The notes under the pieces were generated by a model. That model had not been told where the DNA came from, did not search any database, and saw only the letters and a program-made list of their open reading frames with translations. From DASXZH01 sp036502005 (lineage in GTDB: Bacteria; Armatimonadota; Fimbriimonadia; Fimbriimonadales; Fimbriimonadaceae): a DNA stretch of 64,000 nt. Every line of letters starts with the position of its first letter. Position 1 is the first letter of the stretch. Position numbers and translations under genes: made by a program. Of the stretch, positions 26,839 through 34,331 are shown one piece after another. The stretch spans positions 1-64,000 of the forward strand of contig DASXZH010000076.1 in the NCBI GenBank assembly GCA_036502005.1, read 5' to 3'.

Positions 26839-27453
26839 TCAAGACTTCCTATACGGGGCGTCACTGTCTTCAAGAGCGGAAGCCGCTGAAGATGCGAGCC
26901 GCTTATCTGGACCCTTCGCCATTAGCTCTAGTTCGACCCTAGATGGAAGATCACCGCAAGCTGATAATACGAGAAGAAATCCCACCCGGGCCTCTAGCGA
27001 TCTGTAGCGGCTCTCTACAGCCTTAACGAGGGGTACCGCATCACAGCCTATCAGATCATAGGCAGCAACTGCCGCATATTTTCGCACAACTGGGTGGCTG
27101 TCGTGAAATCCTTTTGTGATCACAAGTATCGCGCGGCGATGGCCCAGCACAGCCAGGGAGGCATAAGCTGACGACCGAACCGTCCATGCCTTGTCAAGCG
27201 CCAGCCTGGACAAGAGTTGAAGATCTCTGCTATTGCCAAGCACCCCCAAAGCCTCCGTGGCTTTCATGCGGACCATCTCATTTCTGTCGCTTGTCAGCTT
27301 CCGAACGATTCGTCGCAGCTCTACCATCCCTTGCCGCGCGCAAGTGCGGTTGCCTATGTCCAGGATGGTATCGATCGCCTCCTCCCTAAGGATTGGGTCA
27401 CGTTTGACGGCGAGGCTGCTGATGTTATTTATGAAGCTCTCCTCGGTTTTCAT
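26839..27453 (-). CDS. HEAT-repeat protein, possible partner of the RHS protein
   Basis: A 204-residue soluble protein made of helical HEAT/PBS-lyase-type repeats: REEAIDTILDIGNR, RNEMVRMKATEALGVLGNSRDLQLLSRLALD, AWTVRSSAYASLAVLGHRRAILVITKGF, HPVVRKYAAVAAYDLIG, RLASSAASALED. No enzymatic motif. It starts 15 bases after the RHS stop on the same strand. HEAT-repeat proteins are one known class of immunity proteins for polymorphic toxins, so an RHS-tail immunity role is possible but unproven. Confidence 0.7.
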   Translation of the reverse strand: MKTEESFINNISSLAVKRDPILREEAIDTILDIGNRTCARQGMVELRRIVRKLTSDRNEMVRMKATEALGVLGNSRDLQLLSRLALDKAWTVRSSAYASLAVLGHRRAILVITKGFHDSHPVVRKYAAVAAYDLIGCDAVPLVKAVESRYRSLEARVGFLLVLSACGDLPSRVELELMAKGPDKRLASSAASALEDSDAPYRKS

Positions 27454-27468
27454 TAAATACTCGCCGGG

Positions 27469-28980
27469 TTATGGTAATGCTCCTGCGCCTATAAGGCTTC
27501 CTCCTCCAGTTGGAACGGCGGTAGCAGCTGCAACGCCCCATTTTCCTATTTCCCACAGTACTACCCCTACAATGACCCATGTTGATACCGTAGTTACTCC
27601 TTCCTTCACTTTTACCGGGTCGAGTACAGGAAGTTGAAACTTATCCGGTCGTCTTCTATGTCGGTTATTTCTGGCTTTTTGCTCGGTTTGGAGCCGCTGT
27701 CTCCAGGCCTTCTCCTCAGGCGTGAGTTTCGCTTTCTGCAGGTTATTCAACTCAGCTTGAATATCCTGATCTGACAAAGGACGAAGACCCGTGTCCCGCT
27801 TGTTCTCTTGCAATCCGTTAGCGTCTATGTATTTTTGGGGCCCATTGTCACAGTAGTCATACCAGTTTCGGCCATCTTCTACCGGATCCCTTGTCAAGAA
27901 TCTGCCTGTGCTGGAATCGCAATATCGATGACCAAGCAGCATGAGGCCCGAATCCGGATCCGATTGATAACCCTCGTTGCCAACAAATCCAAAAGGTGTT
28001 GGATTCGTGCCGGTGGATGATACAAGCATGCCGAAGGCGTCGAATTGGCGCGTATCTGTAACGCTGGCGCTGGAGTTCGAGATCTTCGTGGTCGACCCCA
28101 GCCGGTCCGCGTGATAAAAGGCGCTGGTTCCGGAGCGGCTCTCAGAAACGCCGGGCGTGTATTCGGCAGCGGTGTCGTTCAGAACAGGCGCGGTGACGCC
28201 GACGCCATCTCGCTCATAAGAGTAAGTTCCGGTCGAGTCGGATTTCCCGACTCGCGTGTCAATGCCGTTATATGTGAACGTGTCGGACACGCTACTAGGC
28301 AAGGTAATAGAAGTCACCCTGCTTTCATAGTCGTAGCTCAGCGTCGTCGTTCCGGCGCCGGTGGTAACGGTCGTCGTTCTTCCAGCGGCATCGTACCCGT
28401 AGGTCTTTGAACTCGTTGATTGGAGTTTGTCAGCGGTATCGTAAGTGTACGTATCGGTCACGCCGCCGAGAACTTTTGTTAAGCGGTTGCCGTTGTGATC
28501 GTAGGTGTAACTGGCGGAATATCCGGTGTTGCTTTCACTCGTGATCTGGTCGGAATTGTCGTATCCGTAGGTGGTGGTTAGGCCATCCACAGTTTTGCTG
28601 GAGAGGTTGCCAACTCCATCGTAAACGTAGCTCTCTGCGGAGATCGTCCCGCCTAGGCCATCGTAATGGGTTAGCGTTAACGGCCGGTTCCTTGTGTCAT
28701 ACGTGTAAGCCGTGTACGCGCCGTTTGCAAATGTCTGCTGGGTTGGACGGCTGGCGTTATCAAAGGTCCAACTTGTCGTTTCGCTGAATGCGTTTGTGAG
28801 CGAAGTTTGCCTCGCGTCGTTATCGTAAGCGTAGGAAGTTGTGCCCGAACCATCGACAAGGCTGGTCCTTCGGTTGTCGTTGTCATAACCGTAGGTGAGG
28901 TTTCCTTCAGGCGTAGTGAGGGCGGTTACTCTGCTCGCGTTGTCGTAAGTCCAGGTCGAAGTCCCCGTTGAATCAACCAT
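27469..28980 (-). CDS. RHS protein, C-terminal piece: YD repeats, core end and variable tail
   Basis: The largest surviving piece, 503 residues. Residues 1-320 are YD repeats (STWTYDNASRVTALTTPEGNLTYGYDNDNRRTSLVDGSG). The core ends with LGHRYCDSSTGRFLTRDPVEDGRNWYDYCDNGPQKYIDANGL, the conserved junction after which RHS tails vary. The ~105-residue tail is Lys/Arg/Gln-rich (EEKAWRQRLQTEQKARNNRHRRRP) and ends in a hydrophobic segment (VSTWVIVGVVLWEIGKWGVAA... GAGALP). I recognise no toxin domain in it. The frame is open upstream of its ATG to about 29076, joining the 29016-29336 piece after a one-base correction. Confidence 0.75.
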   Translation of the reverse strand: MVDSTGTSTWTYDNASRVTALTTPEGNLTYGYDNDNRRTSLVDGSGTTSYAYDNDARQTSLTNAFSETTSWTFDNASRPTQQTFANGAYTAYTYDTRNRPLTLTHYDGLGGTISAESYVYDGVGNLSSKTVDGLTTTYGYDNSDQITSESNTGYSASYTYDHNGNRLTKVLGGVTDTYTYDTADKLQSTSSKTYGYDAAGRTTTVTTGAGTTTLSYDYESRVTSITLPSSVSDTFTYNGIDTRVGKSDSTGTYSYERDGVGVTAPVLNDTAAEYTPGVSESRSGTSAFYHADRLGSTTKISNSSASVTDTRQFDAFGMLVSSTGTNPTPFGFVGNEGYQSDPDSGLMLLGHRYCDSSTGRFLTRDPVEDGRNWYDYCDNGPQKYIDANGLQENKRDTGLRPLSDQDIQAELNNLQKAKLTPEEKAWRQRLQTEQKARNNRHRRRPDKFQLPVLDPVKVKEGVTTVSTWVIVGVVLWEIGKWGVAAATAVPTGGGSLIGAGALP

Positions 28981-29015
28981 CGAGGTCTTTCGATTGGCGT
29001 TGTCGTAGCCAAACG

Positions 29016-29336
29016 TTACGCCCGGGCCAGTTGGGTAGGAAATCGCCGTCTGTCTACCAGCTGGGTCAAACGTGTAGCTGATGGTTTGGGTGGGGGATTT
29101 GTGTAAGAGACCGTGTTGCCGTTGGCATCATAAGTCCACGATTCCAAAGCCGTGTCCGGCATAGTCAACGTGTAAACATCACCGCGAACGGTATAAGTGT
29201 AAGTTCTGGCGTAGCCGTTGCCGTTGGTGACGGTGGTCTGCTCGTTTACGGAGTTGTAGCCATAACTCTCCGTATCGCCGCGAGCATTGGTTTTGCTGGA
29301 GAGACGGTTTGCCGCGTCGAAGCTCCAAGTTGACAT
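29016..29336 (-). CDS. RHS protein, internal YD-repeat piece
   Basis: A 106-residue frame whose first ~80 residues are YD repeats (STWSFDAANRLSSKTNARGDTESYGYN, TLTMPDTALESWTYDANGN). It then leaves the family pattern at NPPPKPSATR and stops. Adding one C to the five-base run at 29092-29096 gives NPPTQTISYTFDPAGRQTAISYP, which leads directly into the 27469-28980 piece. Not expected to be an independent gene. Confidence 0.5.
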   Translation of the reverse strand: MSTWSFDAANRLSSKTNARGDTESYGYNSVNEQTTVTNGNGYARTYTYTVRGDVYTLTMPDTALESWTYDANGNTVSYTNPPPKPSATRLTQLVDRRRFPTQLARA

Positions 29337-29371
29337 GTGCGAGTTTTCATCCGTCTGCGAGGTGACGTTGT

Positions 29372-30523
29372 TTAGCCCGTCGTAAGCTTTGGTGAGAGTA
29401 TGCTGTCGGCATGTGTAAAGGTTATGGGCCGATCCAAGACGTCATACGCGACGCTTTCCGTATGGCTGAGGGGATCAGTCTTTGAGGTCAGCCTCCCCAG
29501 TGAATCGTAGACCATGCTGGTCACGTTTGAAAGTGGATCAATGACGCTGTTGAGGTTGCCGTTGGTATCGTAGCCGTAGGCAGTAGTGTTGCTAAGGGAC
29601 GTTTCTGAAGTGGCAAGAAGGCCATAAGTGCCGTAGGTGTTCGTCTTGGTGTGGCTTAAAGGGTCCGAACTTGTCAGCAGGTTCGCGTGGCTATCGTAAG
29701 TATTCGTGGTCGTATGGGTGAGAGGGTCTTTGGCTGTTAAGACTTCGTTGAAGCTGTTGTAGGTGTAAGTGGTGGTGTTGGAGTTGGGATCTTCGGCGGT
29801 GAGTTTGTTGCCCATCGAGTCAAATGTGTAATTCCAAACTTTCCCCCGATTGTCGGTGTACTGTTTGAGGTTGTTGCTCGCATCGTAGACACGGGCATCG
29901 CTGTAGCTCGCTTCGTCCACATGGCTGGCAAGAAGTCCGCTGGAATAATTGTCCGTTGAGGTGTGCGACAGGGCATCTGTCTTGGTTGTTGTGCTGGAAG
30001 TATAGGTGTAGCTGTTGGTGTGGCTTAGCGGATCCGTTTCGCTCGCAAGCACGCCTCCGGAGTTGTAGGTAAAGCTCCAGGTGTTTCCGTTCTTGTCGAT
30101 ATGGGTTGAAATGACCGAGCCGGTTCCGTAGGTGAACTGATCGTTGTAGGTCGTCGAACCGACGGTCGGGTAAGCAACCTCGGTGAGGTTGTAGCTTGCT
30201 GTCGGAATGGTGATCGTCCAAGTACGGCCCGTGAAATCGGCAAAGCTGGTGATTAGGTTCGACGAGTTGTAATTGACGTTAAAGTACCGACCAGTAGCAT
30301 CCGTCACCTTGGTTACATAGTTGCCAGTGTTGTAGGTAAGGGACTGGGCATTGCCGTTGGGATCGGAGATAGACGTGCAGTAACCGCTGGAATTGAACTG
30401 GTAAACGGTTTGGTCTTTCTTTGTTAGGGTGTAAGTTCCGCCCGTGTTTCTCACAAGCGTATCGAAGATTCCCGTTGGCGACGTGCAAGTTCCAAAACCT
30501 CCCGTTGGTAGCGTGAAGGGCAC
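29372..30523 (-). CDS. RHS protein, central YD-repeat piece
   Basis: A 383-residue frame from a GTG (MPFTLPTGGFGTCTS) with RHS/YD repeats through most of its length (YQFNSSGYCTSISDPNGN, NTWSFTYNSGGVLASETDPLSH, SYTYTSSTTTKTDALSH). The same frame is open upstream to the amber codon at 30569-30571, reading HTATLHWGDALT, so this piece and the 30569-30805 piece are separated only by that TAG. At the 3' end it leaves the pattern at HADSILSPKLTTG; one added base near 29400 gives TLTKAYDGLNNVTSQTDENS, joining the next piece. Confidence 0.6.
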   Translation of the reverse strand: MPFTLPTGGFGTCTSPTGIFDTLVRNTGGTYTLTKKDQTVYQFNSSGYCTSISDPNGNAQSLTYNTGNYVTKVTDATGRYFNVNYNSSNLITSFADFTGRTWTITIPTASYNLTEVAYPTVGSTTYNDQFTYGTGSVISTHIDKNGNTWSFTYNSGGVLASETDPLSHTNSYTYTSSTTTKTDALSHTSTDNYSSGLLASHVDEASYSDARVYDASNNLKQYTDNRGKVWNYTFDSMGNKLTAEDPNSNTTTYTYNSFNEVLTAKDPLTHTTTNTYDSHANLLTSSDPLSHTKTNTYGTYGLLATSETSLSNTTAYGYDTNGNLNSVIDPLSNVTSMVYDSLGRLTSKTDPLSHTESVAYDVLDRPITFTHADSILSPKLTTG

Positions 30524-30568
30524 TGTGAGAGCATCACCCCAGTGAAGGGTCGCTGTATGCGTGGTCTT

Positions 30569-30805
30569 CTAGATAGTGATATCGTAAGTCCAAGACCAGT
30601 TATGGCCCAGCTCGTTGTTGTTGCCGGCCTCTGAGTTGTGGTAAAGCGTTACGCCAACGGGAAGGCCTCCTCTTTGTTTCCAGGAGAAAAGCGGGACTTG
30701 GGTGAGCTTGTTTCCGTTATTCGTATTCAAATCGCCGTCGTAGACGTTCCAGTTGTTCTCCCACGGGTAGCTCGCTCCTGTGCTCGAGTTGTACTCCTCT
30801 GGCAA
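30569..30805 (-). CDS. RHS protein, N-terminal piece ending at an amber codon
   Basis: The TTG-started 78-residue frame (PEEYNSSTGASYPWENNWNV) is open further upstream to ~30895 (TEDTITDYANTANQSL, SIEPSAAIVFGGL). It contains the usual RHS entry motif GGLPVGVTLYHNS... GHNWSWTYDI and stops at TAG 30569-30571. The sequence after the TAG continues the same frame in RHS style, so this is a nonsense change, not a domain end. Confidence 0.5.
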   Translation of the reverse strand: MPEEYNSSTGASYPWENNWNVYDGDLNTNNGNKLTQVPLFSWKQRGGLPVGVTLYHNSEAGNNNELGHNWSWTYDITI

Positions 30806-31390
30806 GCCGCCGAATACAATTGCCGCGGAAGGCTCGATAGACGCGATGAGAGATTGATTTGCAGTGTTCGCGTAATCCGTGATAGTGTCCTCTGTAAAAA
30901 CACCACCACGGTGACGGTCGTCTCGGCCAGGGTTTGGCCCTGTGTAAACTTTGCCGGGGACGTCACTAAAAGGCCCTGGCCTATGCGCAGTGAATTGCTT
31001 TAACCGCCTTAATAAGGTTCGGGAGGCCAGCGACTGCCATGTTTATAGGCGCTGCGGCGACGGGCAGCGCTAATGCGGCAACAGCAACAAAACTGACAGT
31101 ACGGAACATAAAGGACCTTGAGTGCATAATGTGACCATTATCCGATACTTTTACTGGATATGCAATGTAGTTAATTCTTATTACAGAAAGTAATGAACTA
31201 GGGTTAATGTTGGGAACGTCCTCTTTCATTTGCGCCGATCTTCGCAACCTTCTCAGCTCCAATCCTGTTGCGCTCGAAGCTCGAATCCTGTGAGACGATT
31301 TGGGTAGTTGGTAACTCAGACGACGGCCAACGTTTGTGCAGTCTGCTCCGGCGGCCTGAAGGGCCGGCATACCTTAACGAAGGGTAAGGA

Positions 31391-31411
31391 TACGCCGCCT
31401 CAGGCGGCGTA
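31391..31411. repeat. Perfect 10-bp-arm palindrome
   Basis: TACGCCGCCT and its exact complement AGGCGGCGTA flank a single C. No T-run follows on either strand, so it is not an obvious terminator; it may be a REP-like hairpin. Confidence 0.85.
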
Positions 31412-31448
31412 GACGCAGCCCTGGTAACAAGCGGCCACCCCAAAAGGG

Positions 31449-31505
31449 CAAATCGACAAACCGAAGCCTCGCCACGAAGTGGCCCAGCGAAGGTTTGTCG
31501 ATTTG
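31449..31505. repeat. Perfect 14-bp inverted repeat with a 29-base loop
   Basis: CAAATCGACAAACC at 31449-31462 is exactly complementary to 31492-31505. The loop contains GCCTCGCCACGAAGTGGC, which can form a smaller stem, so the element could fold as a two-tier hairpin. Confidence 0.85.
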
Positions 31506-31866
31506 ACCACACGCAAAAACCGCCAAACCATTAAACACCCCGCCATCCGTCTACTTATCCGTGAACCTTCCAAAATTAGAAACAGAACTCAGGCCGAGAA
31601 AACATTTAATGCATACGCAGTCCTTTCCAGTTAGAACCTAGCACAGTTCGGCGGCACCTCTCTATTTTCTTAGTGTCGTTGCTATTATGAGGTGGGATTA
31701 GGCCCTGCAGTAGGGATGGAAGGTGATGTTGATCAGGACAGCCATATCGCTGGAATAGCTATTTAAGAAAAGACATGGTTTGTTTCCGCTCACAATGTTG
31801 CTGACGGCTAAAGTATCAACGCCCCGAAAGTACACGGCCCCGAGGAAATAACACATTTGACGCGGC

Positions 31867-32523
31867 TCATTTTGAATCTCGGAAAAATTTCAGGGCGTTT
31901 AGAATTAGACTGAGAATCGCTACAGTGATCCCGACTACAGCAAGAGTTCCAGAGATACGACCGACAGCATCACTATGTTGATGTGGGGCCAGCATGTCCA
32001 GCCAACTCGGGTACTTGTTCCAAAACCATACGACTCCAGCGACTACCGCAGTGGCAGTCGCGGTAAAGCTGATAACTTTTGCGCAGCCAGTTGAGGCAGA
32101 GATGTCGTCATGTGTTCGGTCCTCATTTAGTTTAGCCGTAGTCGAGAGTTGTTTCTTTGGTGCGGAGCGGCCTTTCCATTCATCGTATTGTCTCTGAATA
32201 TCCTCACGCGCATCCATCGTGATTTGCAGGAACTCTTGCCGCTCCTGATTAAGCACAGGAAAGAAAGTATCCGAGAATCGTCTTTCTTCTAACAGTCTCT
32301 TGAGTTTTCGAACGCGGTGTTGTTCAATGTCGATCCTGAATCCATCCGAGAGAACATCATTCAATGCGACAATAACGCGATGCCGCGATTCTTCAAAGTC
32401 GTTTATATAAGCCTGACTGTCAGAGCCTCCGAAATAGCTCTTCGAGTGCCATGTCTGAGGGCTGTGGCTGAGTAATACAGTGAACGCGTCCAGCTCTTTC
32501 TGCAAATCCTCATAGGATTCCAT
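31867..32523 (-). CDS. Membrane protein of unknown function with a coiled N-terminal half
   Basis: A 218-residue protein. Residues 1-120 are charged and helical (MESYEDLQKELDAFTVLL, RHRVRKLKRLLEERRFSD, FPVLNQERQEFLQITMDAREDIQRQYDEW). Two membrane helices follow (KVISFTATATAVVAGVVWFWN and AVGRISGTLAVVGITVAILSLILNALKFF). No family recognised. It is the last gene of the minus-strand cluster that starts with the transposase, 23 bases after the preceding gene. Confidence 0.65.
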   Translation of the reverse strand: MESYEDLQKELDAFTVLLSHSPQTWHSKSYFGGSDSQAYINDFEESRHRVIVALNDVLSDGFRIDIEQHRVRKLKRLLEERRFSDTFFPVLNQERQEFLQITMDAREDIQRQYDEWKGRSAPKKQLSTTAKLNEDRTHDDISASTGCAKVISFTATATAVVAGVVWFWNKYPSWLDMLAPHQHSDAVGRISGTLAVVGITVAILSLILNALKFFRDSK

Positions 32524-32546
32524 TTCTGACGACTAATATACTTGAC

Positions 32547-33107
32547 TCAACCTTCCGATTGGATGCTGCCTGGGGTCTCATCATCTGCCGAAGGGCTCCC
32601 TAGCTCCTGTGCTTGAGTTTGTTGCTGCGCCTGATCCTTTGTTGAGGTTGCGTCACTTTGCGAAGTAGCGGTTTGGGGAGGCGAAAAGTGCGGGATTCCA
32701 GCTCTATCAAGAATTTCTCCAACTGTATAACCTTCAGAAATCCATTGATTTACCATCTGCTTAAAGTCGTTCGGATTTTTTATTAATTGCTCCGCCAACT
32801 GCTTCAAGTCATTGTCAGGGAGATTTGGAGTGAAGCTCGGTTTGATCAGGCTTGGCGGTGACAATAATTTCGGCGGCGCAGCCTTGATAGGGGGCGCCGT
32901 GGTCCATCGCTTAGCGTCACTTTGGGCTAGATTTTGCGCGCCGAATTTGGCATCCTCGAAGCTACCGCACTCGTAATACAGGCGGGTAGTGTGATTGAAG
33001 AGATCATAGAGATAAATTCCTGCAATTGCACCGTAGGGAAAACGGCTATCTGGTTCTGGTTTAGAGTATTCAAGCGGGATCCAAAGGAATCGGTTTGGCA
33101 TTCCCAT
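32547..33107 (-). CDS. Unknown protein with Pro/Gln-rich C-terminus
   Basis: I start at ATG 33105-33107 (MGMPNRFLWIPLEY); the frame is open further upstream but that leader is not protein-like. Residues 1-65 look folded (RFPYGAIAGIYLYDLFNHTTRLYYECGSFEDAKFGAQNLAQ); a helical part (DNDLKQLAEQLIKNPNDFKQMVNQWISEGYTVGEILDRAG) and a Gln/Ser/Asp-rich tail follow. The short frame at 33070-33273 overlaps this start, and removing one base from the CCC at 33103-33105 would fuse them into one ~240-residue protein. No family recognised. Confidence 0.6.
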   Translation of the reverse strand: MGMPNRFLWIPLEYSKPEPDSRFPYGAIAGIYLYDLFNHTTRLYYECGSFEDAKFGAQNLAQSDAKRWTTAPPIKAAPPKLLSPPSLIKPSFTPNLPDNDLKQLAEQLIKNPNDFKQMVNQWISEGYTVGEILDRAGIPHFSPPQTATSQSDATSTKDQAQQQTQAQELGSPSADDETPGSIQSEG

Positions 33108-33273
33108 AGTTTGACATGGCGCAATCGCAATCCATATTGACACGCGACTGAACAACACTAAGTAGCACTTCCGACAGCGACTTATTGACGACATCGGCAG
33201 CGTGTGAATGACCGTGGTTGCGTAATCTACTCTCAAGTTTCGTCAAAAATAGGATTGTGGTTGAAGGGTCCAT
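33070..33273 (-). CDS. Short frame, possibly the true N-terminus of the 32547-33107 gene
   Basis: A 67-residue frame (MDPSTTILFLTKLESRLRNH... DVVNKSLSEVLLSVVQSRVN) with protein-like helical composition in its first 55 residues and an odd end (GNAKPIPLDPA). A one-base deletion at the GGG (minus strand) gives MSNYGMPNRFLWIPLEY, running into the next gene. It could also be a small independent gene overlapping it by 38 bases. No family recognised. Confidence 0.4.
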   Translation of the reverse strand: MDPSTTILFLTKLESRLRNHGHSHAADVVNKSLSEVLLSVVQSRVNMDCDCAMSNYGNAKPIPLDPA

Positions 33274-33341
33274 GTTTTTGGTTTAGGCATAACTTCCAGA
33301 TGGCACCTTCAAGAAACAAGTGGATTGTTTACCAGCCGCTA

Positions 33342-34331
33342 TTAAAACGGGGTTGTCTTCATCGCCGCCGAACAAACCTGTCGATATTTGCAATTGCCGC
33401 AGACTCTCAATCCTGGACGAGCAGGAAAGTCCTTCCCATCTGCGAAGAAGGCCTTCTTCCTTGACTCATCCTTGCCTTCTAAGATTTGCGATTTCTCTCT
33501 CCCCACCTGAGTGTCGATCCGAGCTATGGCCGCTTGGAGTTGATCTTCTAAAACGGCTTTAGGACTCCATCGCTGGCCTGGCTTTAAGAACGCTACATGG
33601 ACTCTCACCTTCGACAGTGGCCGTCCTTTCGATATCGCCCACAATGCGTAAGCAGATAGCTGGCGCCTAGCAGTAGCCAGACTCTTTATGGTTCTCATTC
33701 CAGTTTTCCAGTCGATGATGATGATGTTGTCGTTATCGTCACGAACAGCGAGATCGAAAGCCGTGTAGATTCTTACGCCAACGGCAGCCTTGAACCCCAT
33801 AGCAGCAGTTGCTTCAAAATAGGGCTGCTGATCGGAAGTCGTGTGAATACTTTCCCACCTTCTCGGATCCGTTTTCTTGATCGCGTTCCATGTCGCAGAA
33901 CTCTGAAATTCGGCAAGCGAATCTCCGATCAAAGTGCGACCAAACTCTTCCAACTCCTCTCTTGAGTGGCCATCCTCGTAGTGATGCATAAACATTACGG
34001 AGTTGCCATGTGGCTTCAGGCCCTTCCTCACAAGTGTCGCCACATCCAGGCTCCTTTTAACGATCTGGTTGTAACGCCGAAGGGCCGCTGTGGTTAGATC
34101 CTTGATCTCGCAACCAGTTGTCTTGAAGTTCCGAAGAGCAATGGATATGAAGTCATGAACGATTGAGCCCGTGAGCAGAGGCACGGACGTGGAGCGCTTA
34201 AACAGCGCCAAGATGTCCTCATGAGGCGCAGTTTCCCCCCAAGGGTAATACTCGTAAAACATAGCTCTGGGACACCTCTCATAAAGTTCCTGCCTGGAAT
34301 GGCTCCAGTTGAAATAGCGGCTGCTTCCCAT
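33342..34331 (-). CDS. Cas4/RecB-like PD-(D/E)XK nuclease with a predicted 4Fe-4S cluster
   Basis: I start at ATG 34329-34331 (MGSSRYFNWSHSRQ), which overlaps the transposase stop by one base (TAATG). The 329-residue protein has all RecB-family landmarks: first cluster Cys in LYERCPRAMFYEYY, His in GSIVHDFISIAL (motif I), Asp in YTAFDLAV (II), D-x-K in IIIIDWKTG (III), the Q-x-x-x-Y motif in RRQLSAYALWA, and the C-terminal Cys trio CGNCKYRQVC. This is the arrangement of Cas4 and AddB nuclease domains: 5'-3' DNA exonuclease or end processing. No cas genes are nearby. Its coupling to an IS1595-type transposase suggests it is a passenger or a partner in transposition or defence. Confidence 0.82.
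   Translation of the reverse strand: MGSSRYFNWSHSRQELYERCPRAMFYEYYPWGETAPHEDILALFKRSTSVPLLTGSIVHDFISIALRNFKTTGCEIKDLTTAALRRYNQIVKRSLDVATLVRKGLKPHGNSVMFMHHYEDGHSREELEEFGRTLIGDSLAEFQSSATWNAIKKTDPRRWESIHTTSDQQPYFEATAAMGFKAAVGVRIYTAFDLAVRDDNDNIIIIDWKTGMRTIKSLATARRQLSAYALWAISKGRPLSKVRVHVAFLKPGQRWSPKAVLEDQLQAAIARIDTQVGREKSQILEGKDESRKKAFFADGKDFPARPGLRVCGNCKYRQVCSAAMKTTPF

Larger units (their letters stand above)
27469..31127 (-). pseudogene. RHS/YD-repeat protein gene, broken by four one-base lesions and one amber codon
   Basis: Reading the minus strand and switching frame where needed gives one continuous ~1215-residue RHS protein: signal peptide (FVAVAALALPVAAA, from ATG 31125-31127 or 31107-31109), N-terminal region, YD repeats, the core-closing motif GHRYCDSSTGRFLTRDPV and a ~100-residue variable tail. 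Breaks: near AATT 30992-30997; in an A5 run (T5 in the gene) at 30896-30900; in-frame TAG at 30569-30571; near 29396-29403; and in a G5 run (C5 in the gene) at 29092-29096. Each frame break is repaired by adding one base. The open pieces are listed separately. Either a decaying gene or consensus errors. Confidence 0.8.
31128..31866. other. 739-bp non-coding stretch with perfect hairpins
   Basis: No credible gene on either strand; short frames here are compositionally unlike proteins. It contains a perfect 21-base palindrome at 31391-31411 and a 14-bp stem pair at 31449-31462 / 31492-31505, next to GGCCTGAAGGGCCGGC-type sequence at 31350-31366 that resembles the arms of the 42.9-kb inverted repeat. 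The right half (31560-31860) is AT-richer and shows nothing I can assign. Confidence 0.6.

Noticed and set aside
31204..31512. 102-codon minus-strand frame upstream of the RHS locus
   Set aside because: It runs through the hairpin cluster and has no signal or domain features.
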